This document shows positions 25,710 through 32,850 of a DNA stretch of 33,700 nt, piece by piece. Source of the DNA: Fidelibacterota bacterium. GTDB taxonomy: Bacteria; Fidelibacterota; Marinisomatia; SCGC-AAA003-L08; JACNLC01. The translations under genes were made by a program, and so were the position numbers. Each line of letters begins with the position of its first letter. The first letter of the stretch is position 1. Location of the stretch: assembly GCA_024277615.1 (NCBI GenBank), contig JAJRUW010000003.1, positions 1 to 33,700 on the forward strand, read 5' to 3'. The notes beneath the pieces are model-generated. The model saw only the letters and a list, made by a program, of their open reading frames with translations, ran no database searches and had not been told where the DNA came from.

Positions 25710-25862
25710 GTGAATTTTTGGCAAACCTTTCCGTTAATGCTAAATATTTTCTGTATCGGATAACTTAAATTACCGAGTAATAAAACTAGATAACAAAGGT
25801 TTAAAAGTGTCTATCGTTTTAAATTAAGTGCGGGGCTGGATTTGTTTGTGATGCAGCCGGTA

Positions 25863-25877
25863 TCCGGAATTTCCGGA
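25863..25877. repeat. 15-nt palindrome between korA and selD
   Basis: TCCGGAA-T-TTCCGGA is perfect around a central T. It lies in the 254-bp divergent intergenic region, 86 bases before the selD ATG and about 150 before korA. It is operator-sized; no known regulator is assigned. Confidence 0.45.
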
Positions 25878-25886
25878 AATATTCAT

Positions 25887-25892
25887 TATAAT
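25887..25892 (+). promoter_or_regulatory. Possible -10 element for selD
   Basis: A perfect TATAAT 72 bases before ATG 25964 in an AT-rich stretch. No good -35 hexamer at 17 bp spacing; the 25863-25877 palindrome occupies that place. Tentative. Confidence 0.3.
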
Positions 25893-25963
25893 CTATATTC
25901 CGCATAATCAGCGTGTCTCATTTCATCCTGTCGGCTTAACTTTAGCCTGCGGTATTAAATAAA

Positions 25964-27010
25964 ATGACTTCCACTAAATACAAATTAACATCCATGAGTT
26001 CCGGATCGGGGTGAGCCTGCAAGCTAGCTCCGGAGGATCTATCATATGTATTGGGTCAGCTCAAACCCCTTAAAAGGGGCAGCGACAATGTGAACTATGA
26101 CTCACTGGATGATGCAGCAGTATATCACCTAAAGGATGGCCGAATCCTGATCGAAAGTGTGGACTTTTTCACGCCTATAGTCGATGATCCATTCCTTTTC
26201 GGCAGCATTGCAGCGGTGAATGCTTTATCGGACATCTACGCCATGGGGGGCATTCCTCTGTTTGCCCTGAATATTACCGGATTTCCCAGTGAAACGCTCC
26301 CCCTTTCGGTTTTGGCTGACATACTCAAAGGTGCCGAGTCCGTTGCCGACGAAGTCGGGATACCGGTTCTGGGTGGCCATTCCATTAAGGACAAAGAACC
26401 CAAATTCGGCTGGGTCGTCACCGGAGAAGCAGGTCCCGGCGGTATCATCCGTAACAGTACGGCACGTCCCGGGGATATCCTGATACTCACCAAACCGCTG
26501 GGATCGGGCATCCTGACGACGGCTATAAAAAGAGAGTTGGCAGATGATATCCTGATTGACGGGGTAGTGGAACTGATGCAAACGCTGAATAAAAACGCCG
26601 CAGACGCCATGATAAAAGCCGGTGTGTCTGCCTGTACGGATATTACCGGATACGGACTGTTGGGACATCTGGCTGAAATGTGTGAAGCCAGTCATGTTTC
26701 CGCTGTACTTGATTATACCCAAATACCCTTCATGGAAGGTGTCTTTGAGCTGGCCGCAAAGGGAGTCGTACCCGGCGGTTCAAAAAAGAACCTGGCCTTT
26801 GTAAATCCGAAAGTAGCCTTTGAAGCTGACCTGGCCCCTTTTCAACAGATCATGCTGGCCGATGCCCAGACTTCAGGCGGATTGCTCATTGCTGTCTCTC
26901 CTGATTCGGCTACAAAGCTGCTTGATGAACTGAAAAAAAATTGTAGGTACTCACCCGCGGTGCTGGGTAAACTATATCGCAGCGCAGAGAAGAAAATATA
27001 TATAAAATAG
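25964..27010 (+). CDS. selD: Selenide, water dikinase (selenophosphate synthase), itself a selenoprotein
   Basis: Makes selenophosphate from selenide and ATP, the selenium donor for selenocysteine and selenouridine. From ATG 25964 the frame reads MTSTKYKLTSMSSGSG, then TGA (26012-26014), then ACKLAPEDL, and continues unbroken to TAG 27010. With TGA as selenocysteine the protein has 348 residues (E. coli SelD has 347). Sec is residue 17 and Lys is residue 20, matching E. coli Cys17 and Lys20. The ATP-binding core follows: SLDDAAVYHL, SVDFFTPIVDDPFLFGSIAAVNALSDIYAMGG, and GGHSIKD. A SECIS-like hairpin lies just after the TGA. Ordinary ORF calling starts at TTG 26051 and loses the catalytic N-terminus. 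The gene is divergent from korA, with apaG following at once. Confidence 0.9.
26012..26043 (+). promoter_or_regulatory. Sec UGA codon and candidate bacterial SECIS
   Basis: The UGA is 26012-26014. Downstream, 26023-26031 can pair with 26035-26043: an upper stem CTCC/GGA(G)-type (29-31 with 35-37), then a mismatch, AG/CT and T/A pairs, and one more mismatch. The apical loop GGA (26032-26034) begins 17 bases after the UGA and has G in its first positions, as in bacterial SECIS elements recognised by SelB. Folded by eye only. Confidence 0.5.
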
Positions 27011-27014
27011 ACTA

Positions 27015-27416
27015 TTGACCGTTAAAACGAACAGCGTACAGGCAACATCCGGAGGTTTTTCTCTAAAAATATTCAGCGAATATAACCATGAATTGTCGGA
27101 CCCTGCACGTCCGGCCTATTTTTTTGACTATTCCATTCATATTACAAACCACAATCCCGTATCGGCACAACTCATCCGGCGTACCTGGGAAATCATCGAT
27201 GCAAATGGGAATAAAAACTACATCTCAGGTCAGGGGATCAAAGGTGAAAAACCGCTAATTAAATCCGGGGAGTCCTATCATTACCGCAGTTTCTGTATTT
27301 TACCGACTGAGTTCGGTATTATGAAAGGCGTTTACCGCATGAAAGACGCTCATGGGAATACCTTCGAGATTGAAATCCCCACTTTCCGGTTGTTGAAATC
27401 TTCAGCAATTCAATAA
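27015..27416 (+). CDS. apaG: ApaG domain protein
   Basis: A 133-residue ApaG (DUF525) beta-sandwich protein. Characteristic segments are YFFDYSIHITNHNPVSAQLIRRTWEIIDANG, then VSGQGI-like YISGQGIKGEKPLIKSGESYHYRSFC and the G-rich ending MKGVYRM. The biochemical role is unsettled; it has been linked to divalent-cation handling and Ap4A. The start is TTG 27015, five bases after the selD stop, so it is cotranscribed with selD. It converges on nadB with a 14-base gap. Confidence 0.9.
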   Translation: MTVKTNSVQATSGGFSLKIFSEYNHELSDPARPAYFFDYSIHITNHNPVSAQLIRRTWEIIDANGNKNYISGQGIKGEKPLIKSGESYHYRSFCILPTEFGIMKGVYRMKDAHGNTFEIEIPTFRLLKSSAIQ

Positions 27417-27430
27417 TTACTCTGCGGCAA

Positions 27431-29005
27431 CTACAGCTGGCCTGAACTGACCTTCTCTTCGTAATCAAGCAGATAATGAGCACCCCGGCTTTCCCGTGCT
27501 TCCAGGGTTGCATCCACCACGGCAATGGCGGCTTGCAATCCGTTACGCAGGCCGATAATATTCTCATCCAGCTTGGCGTTGCGATAAAACCGCTCTACAT
27601 CAATTTGCAGATTTCGTAGAATGGTCCGGGCTCTGTGCAGCCGCTCCCGGGTACGGATCAGCCCTACGTAATTCCACATGGTGCTTTTAATAGTCTGCCA
27701 ATCCTGCCGGATTAAAGCAGGGTCGATCACCTGAGAGGCGTTATACCAGGGATCTATGTCGGGGAACCAGACATCATCTTCACAATGATCCGCAGCATCC
27801 CGTCCGGCTTTAAATCCCCAGACCAGAGCCTCCAGTAACGAAGAACTGGCCAAACGATTTGCACCATGAACACCCGTACAAGAGACCTCTCCAACAGCAT
27901 AGAGTCGATTTAGAGAGGTCCGACCCACCAGGTTAACAGACAATCCGCCGCAGTTATAATGGGCTGCCGGAACAACCGGAATTGGCTCTTTTGTTATATC
28001 ATATCCTTTTTCGAGACAGACACGATATATCCCGGGGAACCGTTTCTTTACCCAATTGGGTTTTTTATGCGAAATATCCAGGTAAACACAGGACTGCCCC
28101 GTATCCAGCATGGTTTGGTGAATACCCCGGGCAACAATATCTCTGGGTGCCAGTGATCCCTTGGGATGGAATTGTGTCATGAACTCTTTGCCCTCATGTG
28201 TGAGCAGACGGGCTCCTTCACCACGCATTGATTCCGTGATCAGAAAACGGCCGGACTCATGAAAAAGTGTGGTTGGGTGAAACTGGATATACTGGAGATT
28301 GATGCAGCGGGCACCTGCCCGCCAGCCCATGGCAATACCATCACCCTGGGCCTCGGCAGGATTTGTAGTATGCAGATAGATTTGACCCAGACCGCCGGTG
28401 GCAAGGATCGTTCGGTTTGCAAATATGGGGATGATCTCACCGGTGGAATTGTCCAGCACTATTGCCCCAAAACAGGTTGGCTTCTTATAAATATCTGTGG
28501 ACGTATTTGAATGGTGAGAATAGGTTAATAGATCAATGGCCGTATATCCGGTGCGCAGATCAATTTTGGGGTGACTTCGCAGCAACCGCGAAACCTTTGT
28601 CTGAACGGCATAACCGGTTTGGTCCTTGGAGTGCACGATTCGCGGCGCCGAATGTCCACCTTCTTCGGTCAAATCGAGTTCACCTTTTGAATTTTTATCA
28701 AAGCGGACACCACAGCGGCGGATCAGTAAATCCTCTACAAGCCCCGGCCCATCCTGACAAAGTTGATCCACTGCCGGCTCCCAACAATGCCCGGCACCGG
28801 CAGTCAGGATATCCTGCTTTAATTTTTCAGGGGATTCACTACTGTTTTTATAAATTATACCGCCCTGGGCTCTGGGAGTATTACCGCCAAGGACATCATC
28901 CGTTTTACTGATTATGACGACAGAGATGCCCCTGTCGGCTGCGCTGATGGCAGAGACGGAACCCGCAAGACCCGAACCAATAACCAGTAGATCAGTTTTC
29001 AGCAT
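27431..29005 (-). CDS. nadB: L-aspartate oxidase
   Basis: A 524-residue FAD flavoprotein that oxidises aspartate to iminoaspartate, the first step of de novo NAD synthesis. FAD-binding VIGSGLAGS lies at the N-terminus. Active-site regions QFHPTTLF, ESMRGEGARLL and LAPRDIVARGI are present, with PAAHYNCGG and GEVSCTGVHGANRLASSSLLEAL further on, and a C-terminal helical domain. The motifs are shared with fumarate reductase flavoproteins, but adjacency to nadC and nadA settles the call. Last gene of the nadA-nadC-nadB operon, 16 bases after nadC. Confidence 0.95.
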   Translation of the reverse strand: MLKTDLLVIGSGLAGSVSAISAADRGISVVIISKTDDVLGGNTPRAQGGIIYKNSSESPEKLKQDILTAGAGHCWEPAVDQLCQDGPGLVEDLLIRRCGVRFDKNSKGELDLTEEGGHSAPRIVHSKDQTGYAVQTKVSRLLRSHPKIDLRTGYTAIDLLTYSHHSNTSTDIYKKPTCFGAIVLDNSTGEIIPIFANRTILATGGLGQIYLHTTNPAEAQGDGIAMGWRAGARCINLQYIQFHPTTLFHESGRFLITESMRGEGARLLTHEGKEFMTQFHPKGSLAPRDIVARGIHQTMLDTGQSCVYLDISHKKPNWVKKRFPGIYRVCLEKGYDITKEPIPVVPAAHYNCGGLSVNLVGRTSLNRLYAVGEVSCTGVHGANRLASSSLLEALVWGFKAGRDAADHCEDDVWFPDIDPWYNASQVIDPALIRQDWQTIKSTMWNYVGLIRTRERLHRARTILRNLQIDVERFYRNAKLDENIIGLRNGLQAAIAVVDATLEARESRGAHYLLDYEEKVSSGQL

Positions 29006-29021
29006 CTGTACAATTTATACA

Positions 29022-29885
29022 TCAGATGAATTCCATACGGATATCTCTGCTGCCGGCACTATGGGTCAGCGCCCCCACGGAGATTGCATCTACCCCGGTC
29101 ACCACATAATCGGCGAGCGTTGCAAGTGTAATACCTCCGGATGCCTCAACGAAAATTGACTCACCACCTGCAGAACTGCGGATCAGCTCTACAGCCCTGA
29201 CTACCTGGCCCGGCGACATGTTATCCAATAGAAAACCATCCACGCCGACAGCCAGACCCTCTTGCAACTGGTCAAAAGTGTCCACTTCAAGTTCTATGGG
29301 GAGATCGTTGCGGGCAGTGCGGCAGTTTTGCACGGCTCTGGTCACACCGCCGGCGGACCGGATGTGATTATCCTTAATGAGAATACCGCTGGAAAGATCC
29401 AGACGATGATTATAACCTCCGGCAGCAGCAACGGCGTATTTTTCAAAGAGCCGCAGGCCGGGTGTCGTTTTACGCGTATCCAGTATTTTGACTTGCTGAG
29501 GGCGGGCAATTTTGACAAATTCGGCCGTCAGAGTAGCTATGCCGGCAACATGTTGTAATAAATTTAGTACGACTCTTTCCCGGGTGAGCAGATCCACATA
29601 AGGCCCGCTCACGGATGCAATTACTTCACCATCTCTCAGAGTTTTGCCATCCTCAAAATTCAACCGAACGCTACAGTCATCCCCGAAACACCGGGTAAGT
29701 ATCTCGGTCCCCACAAAAACCATTTCTTCTGCGGCAATGATCTCCCCCTGCCCCGTTGCGCCCTGAGCATGGACAGTTCCGGAGGTGGTTGCATCACCCC
29801 GGGGCAGATCCTCATGTAAAAACTCTGCGATCTTTGCCGTAACATAAGCCCCGTGGAGATGTCTTAACTGGGGATAACTGATCAA
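29022..29885 (-). CDS. nadC: Nicotinate-nucleotide pyrophosphorylase (quinolinate phosphoribosyltransferase)
   Basis: A 287-residue type II phosphoribosyltransferase converting quinolinate and PRPP to nicotinate mononucleotide, CO2 and PPi. Diagnostic blocks are HEDLPRGDATT, RERVVLNLLQHVAGIAT, LDTRKTTPGLR, KYAVAAAGGYNHR, IKDNHI, ELEVDTFDQL and VEASGGI. The start is TTG 29885, overlapping the nadA stop, so the pair is translationally coupled. Confidence 0.95.
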   Translation of the reverse strand: MISYPQLRHLHGAYVTAKIAEFLHEDLPRGDATTSGTVHAQGATGQGEIIAAEEMVFVGTEILTRCFGDDCSVRLNFEDGKTLRDGEVIASVSGPYVDLLTRERVVLNLLQHVAGIATLTAEFVKIARPQQVKILDTRKTTPGLRLFEKYAVAAAGGYNHRLDLSSGILIKDNHIRSAGGVTRAVQNCRTARNDLPIELEVDTFDQLQEGLAVGVDGFLLDNMSPGQVVRAVELIRSSAGGESIFVEASGGITLATLADYVVTGVDAISVGALTHSAGSRDIRMEFI

Positions 29886-30802
29886 CTGAGTTCCAGCATT
29901 CTTTCGAGGGGTTTAAGGGCTGCCAGTCGTAATGATTCGGTCATCGTAATTTCAGGTGACAACGTCTCAAGCGCATGGACCATTTTCTCCAGCGTATTGA
30001 GCCGCATGTAGGGACATTCATTGCAGCTGCAGCCTTCCGTATTGCCCACGGCAATGTAGGTTTTGTCAGGATTTGCCAGTTCCATCTGGTGAATTACTCC
30101 GGGCTCGGTGACAATAATCAGTTCGGGATCGGGACCTTCAACGGCATATTTGATTATTTTTGTGGTGGAACCGATAATATCGGCATGCTGTAAAACGGCA
30201 GCGGTGCATTCGGGATGCGCCAGCACCTTCGCCTGCGGGTGACGAACTTTTAAGCGAACGATCTCCTGCTCGGAAAAGATCTCGTGCACCTGACAGGCCC
30301 CATGCCAGAGTTTGAGGCCGCGTCCGGTTTTTTTGGCCAGGTAAGCACCTAAAAGTCTGTCCGGTGCAAATATAATCTTTTCATCCTCGGGAAGACTGTT
30401 GATAATCCGTTCTGCGTTGGAAGAAGTGCAAATGATATCGGAGAGGGCTTTGACGGCGGCGGAGCAGTTGATATAGGAAATGACAGTGTGACCAGGATAT
30501 TTTTTGACCCAGCGTGAAAAATCGTCTGCCGGAGCCGAATCAGCCAGAGAACAACCGGCCTCAAGATCCGGAATAAGTACCGTCCGCCGGGGATTCAGGA
30601 TTTTTGCAGTCTCGGCCATGAAATGAACTCCGCAGAACAGAATAACATCGGCAGACGTTTGCTGGGCCTGTCGGGCCAGGGCCAGACTGTCTCCCATGAA
30701 ATCCGCCACATCCTGAATGTCCGGCTCCTGATAGAAGTGGGCCAGGATTACCGCATTCCGCTCCTTTTTAAGACGCTCGAGTTTTGAAAATATATCTTCC
30801 AT
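29882..30802 (-). CDS. nadA: Quinolinate synthase (4Fe-4S)
   Basis: A 306-residue enzyme that condenses iminoaspartate with dihydroxyacetone phosphate to quinolinate using an oxygen-sensitive [4Fe-4S] cluster. The likely cluster ligands are Cys84 (AGCSLAD), Cys199 (HPECTA) and one of Cys258/260/263 in EGCSCNECPYM. AHFYQEPDIQDVADFMGDSL is the typical N-terminus. The short length is of the Thermotoga type rather than the longer E. coli type. First gene of the nad operon. Confidence 0.95.
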   Translation of the reverse strand: MEDIFSKLERLKKERNAVILAHFYQEPDIQDVADFMGDSLALARQAQQTSADVILFCGVHFMAETAKILNPRRTVLIPDLEAGCSLADSAPADDFSRWVKKYPGHTVISYINCSAAVKALSDIICTSSNAERIINSLPEDEKIIFAPDRLLGAYLAKKTGRGLKLWHGACQVHEIFSEQEIVRLKVRHPQAKVLAHPECTAAVLQHADIIGSTTKIIKYAVEGPDPELIIVTEPGVIHQMELANPDKTYIAVGNTEGCSCNECPYMRLNTLEKMVHALETLSPEITMTESLRLAALKPLERMLELS

Positions 30803-31062
30803 TTAATCAGATCAATTTTACATTAAGAAGGATATGAAATTTACACTCTCAACTCGTGAATGTAATAATTGAATTCTGATTTATATCAGGATTATCATCG
30901 TAAATCAATTTAGTTTTACTACAGAATGGCACAGCTGATATTATTAACAGATTCAGGCTGTATATAATTGCACCGGCAGGTTTGCCGATAATGCTTCTCC
31001 GAGATATTTTAACACAACGGATTAATAGCTGTTTCAGGATGTATTCAACAGTTCTAAACGTT
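30803..31062. promoter_or_regulatory. Divergent intergenic region nadA / lpxH-like gene
   Basis: About 260 AT-rich bases with no supported gene; it should carry the nad operon promoter. A short palindrome CTGAT-TTAT-ATCAG lies at 30876-30889 and is operator-like. A frame is open on the plus strand from 30982 but its translation is not phosphoesterase-like. Confidence 0.4.
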
Positions 31063-31824
31063 ATGAATATTTTGCGGTTGAGCTGTAATTTTAAACCAGT
31101 GAAATTACCCATTTATATTGTTTCGGACAACCATTTCAAAATGAATTTGACGCCGGAGGAACTGAACCGCAGGTCAAAATTGTACGACCTTTTTGAAAAA
31201 ATAAAATCTACCGGCGGAACATTGATCATCGGCGGAGATTTTTTTGACTTCTGGTTTGAATTCAGGCATGTCATTCCGTCTGCCTATTGTGATGTGCTAA
31301 GTGAACTGCGGGAACTGCAGAAAACGGGAATTGAGATCCACTACGTAGTCGGGAACCATGATTTCTGGGATTTTGGTGCTTTCACGCGGCTTTTCGGAGC
31401 CCGGGTTTACAAAGAAGATATGCAGTTCATGGTTGGAGACGAGTCGGTGTTGCTCACACACGGCGACGGCATTCTAAGCCGCGATACGATGTACCGTATG
31501 ATGAAGGTAATAATACGCAGTTCCGTGAGTATCTTTTGCTTTAGATTGGTACACCCTGAGGCCGGTTGTTGGCTGGCGCGCAGGGTTTCCAGAGCTAGCG
31601 GTAAACACAACGATCATACGCCCTGTGACGTGGACCTCATCGAGTTGCGGCAGTTTGCCGAGAGACACTGGAAAGCCGGGATCAAGACGGTTCTGATGGG
31701 ACATTATCACCAAACCGGGATCAGCACTGCAGGAGAGCACAGCTTAATTCACCTGGGAGACTGGCTGACTCAATTTACGGTTACCATCAGAGATGACCGG
31801 GGGTGGCACCAGGAGTCAGCCTGA
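31063..31824 (+). CDS. LpxH-like UDP-2,3-diacylglucosamine diphosphatase / calcineurin-type phosphoesterase
   Basis: About 253 residues of metallophosphoesterase fold, expected to cleave UDP-2,3-diacylglucosamine to lipid X in lipid A synthesis. The metal motifs are IVSDNHF (D-x-H), GGDFFDFWFE (GDxxD), GNHDFWDFG, THGD and GHYHQTG (GHxH). FFDFWFE and the internal Cys/Arg-rich lid region are LpxH-type features. ATG 31063 is my choice. GTG 31099 sits just before the first strand, the frame is open back to 30982, and no start has a good ribosome binding site. It may instead be another UDP-sugar or nucleotide phosphoesterase. Confidence 0.78.
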   Translation: MNILRLSCNFKPVKLPIYIVSDNHFKMNLTPEELNRRSKLYDLFEKIKSTGGTLIIGGDFFDFWFEFRHVIPSAYCDVLSELRELQKTGIEIHYVVGNHDFWDFGAFTRLFGARVYKEDMQFMVGDESVLLTHGDGILSRDTMYRMMKVIIRSSVSIFCFRLVHPEAGCWLARRVSRASGKHNDHTPCDVDLIELRQFAERHWKAGIKTVLMGHYHQTGISTAGEHSLIHLGDWLTQFTVTIRDDRGWHQESA

Positions 31825-31891
31825 AACCGGCGGCGATCATGTGACTGAGGCTGTAATTATCGAAGTAATCGAATAATGTGAAAGAAAAATT

Positions 31892-32818
31892 ATGCATCTA
31901 TTTCATGCCGTTTTTTCTCACCGAAGATTGAATTATATTACAGTATTTCTTCTTCTATCGTTGAATTTTGCGAACGATCTGCTCCAACCCTATATCTTAA
32001 TTGGTGAAAGCGGAGAATCCGTCGAAAAAACGACTAATGAACTCATCGCGGCCATGTTCATGAACAATTTTCAGATGCTGGGTGAATACACTCCGGCTGA
32101 GGATACTCAACGCCATGTGCTGGTAGTGTCAAACGAACTGTTACGGGCTGCTATTAACCTGGGATCCCCCGAGGCCGGCTTTTTGGGAGGTATTCGAATC
32201 GGTATCACGGCCAAAGGTAAGCTGACATACATCAGCTGTCAGGATCCTGAATATTGGGCAAATGCCTATTTCCAGGATGATTATCCCAAAGTCCACCTTT
32301 TCATTGAAAAATTCAAGCAAGACCTGTTAAAAGCAATGCCGAAATTCAGGATGCGCTCAGGCATCGGTTTCGGTTCTCAGAGCGGTATCGGTGAACAGAG
32401 CCTGCGAAAGTTCCATTTTGACCGCAAAGATGCCCCTCAATTTAAAGATAAAATCTTACTGCAGGATTATCCTGATTTTGCTGCTGCCGTTACGGGGCTG
32501 GAAGCAAAACTCGAATCTTCTTCAGCTTTTCGACAGGTGTTTAAATTTGAACTTCCGGATAAAAAAATAACTCTTTTCGGCATTGCTTTAAGAGCCGCAC
32601 CGGACGAGTCTGAGCTGATAGAGCTGTTGGACCGGGCAGACCGGAAAAATACGGCTTTCTTACCGCTTGAAATACTGGTCATCGACCACAGAGTTTATCT
32701 GCCGGATCCCCTTTTTCGACTGCCGCTATCATTCCCGGATATTGACAAAAGAAGCTATAAAAAGCTCCGCAAGCTGGCTCCGGAGTTGCGGAATCAACTG
32801 ACTTCTTTACTACACTAG
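31892..32818 (+). CDS. Unknown exported protein, weak DUF302-like pattern
   Basis: 308 residues, not recognised with certainty. Residues 12-30 form a hydrophobic N-terminal segment after two Arg, so it is probably exported or membrane-anchored. The part from about 35 to 135 (ESGESVEKTTNELIAAMFMNNFQMLGEYTP...VVSNELLRAAI...GGIRIGITAKGKLTYISCQDPEYWANAYF) resembles the layout of DUF302-type domains. A Gly/Ser-rich loop (GIGFGSQSGIGEQSLRKFHF, about 157-176) and a second alpha/beta region follow. It lies between the phosphoesterase and a Cache-domain sensor on the same strand, with 31 bases before the sensor region, so a sensing or envelope role is possible. Confidence 0.6.
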   Translation: MHLFHAVFSHRRLNYITVFLLLSLNFANDLLQPYILIGESGESVEKTTNELIAAMFMNNFQMLGEYTPAEDTQRHVLVVSNELLRAAINLGSPEAGFLGGIRIGITAKGKLTYISCQDPEYWANAYFQDDYPKVHLFIEKFKQDLLKAMPKFRMRSGIGFGSQSGIGEQSLRKFHFDRKDAPQFKDKILLQDYPDFAAAVTGLEAKLESSSAFRQVFKFELPDKKITLFGIALRAAPDESELIELLDRADRKNTAFLPLEILVIDHRVYLPDPLFRLPLSFPDIDKRSYKKLRKLAPELRNQLTSLLH

Positions 32819-32850
32819 GTTTCTCATCCTTTTGAGCTGAGACCAGGACG

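Noticed and set aside
26051-27010. selD starting at TTG 26051
   Set aside because: It lacks the catalytic N-terminus; the same frame continues upstream through a Sec TGA to a proper ATG with the expected SelD sequence.
32832-32850. A second Sec-type readthrough at TGA 32838 before the sensor frame
   Set aside because: The sequence before it is short, unlike any protein N-terminus, and no SECIS-like hairpin follows; an A-run frame break explains the missing start better.
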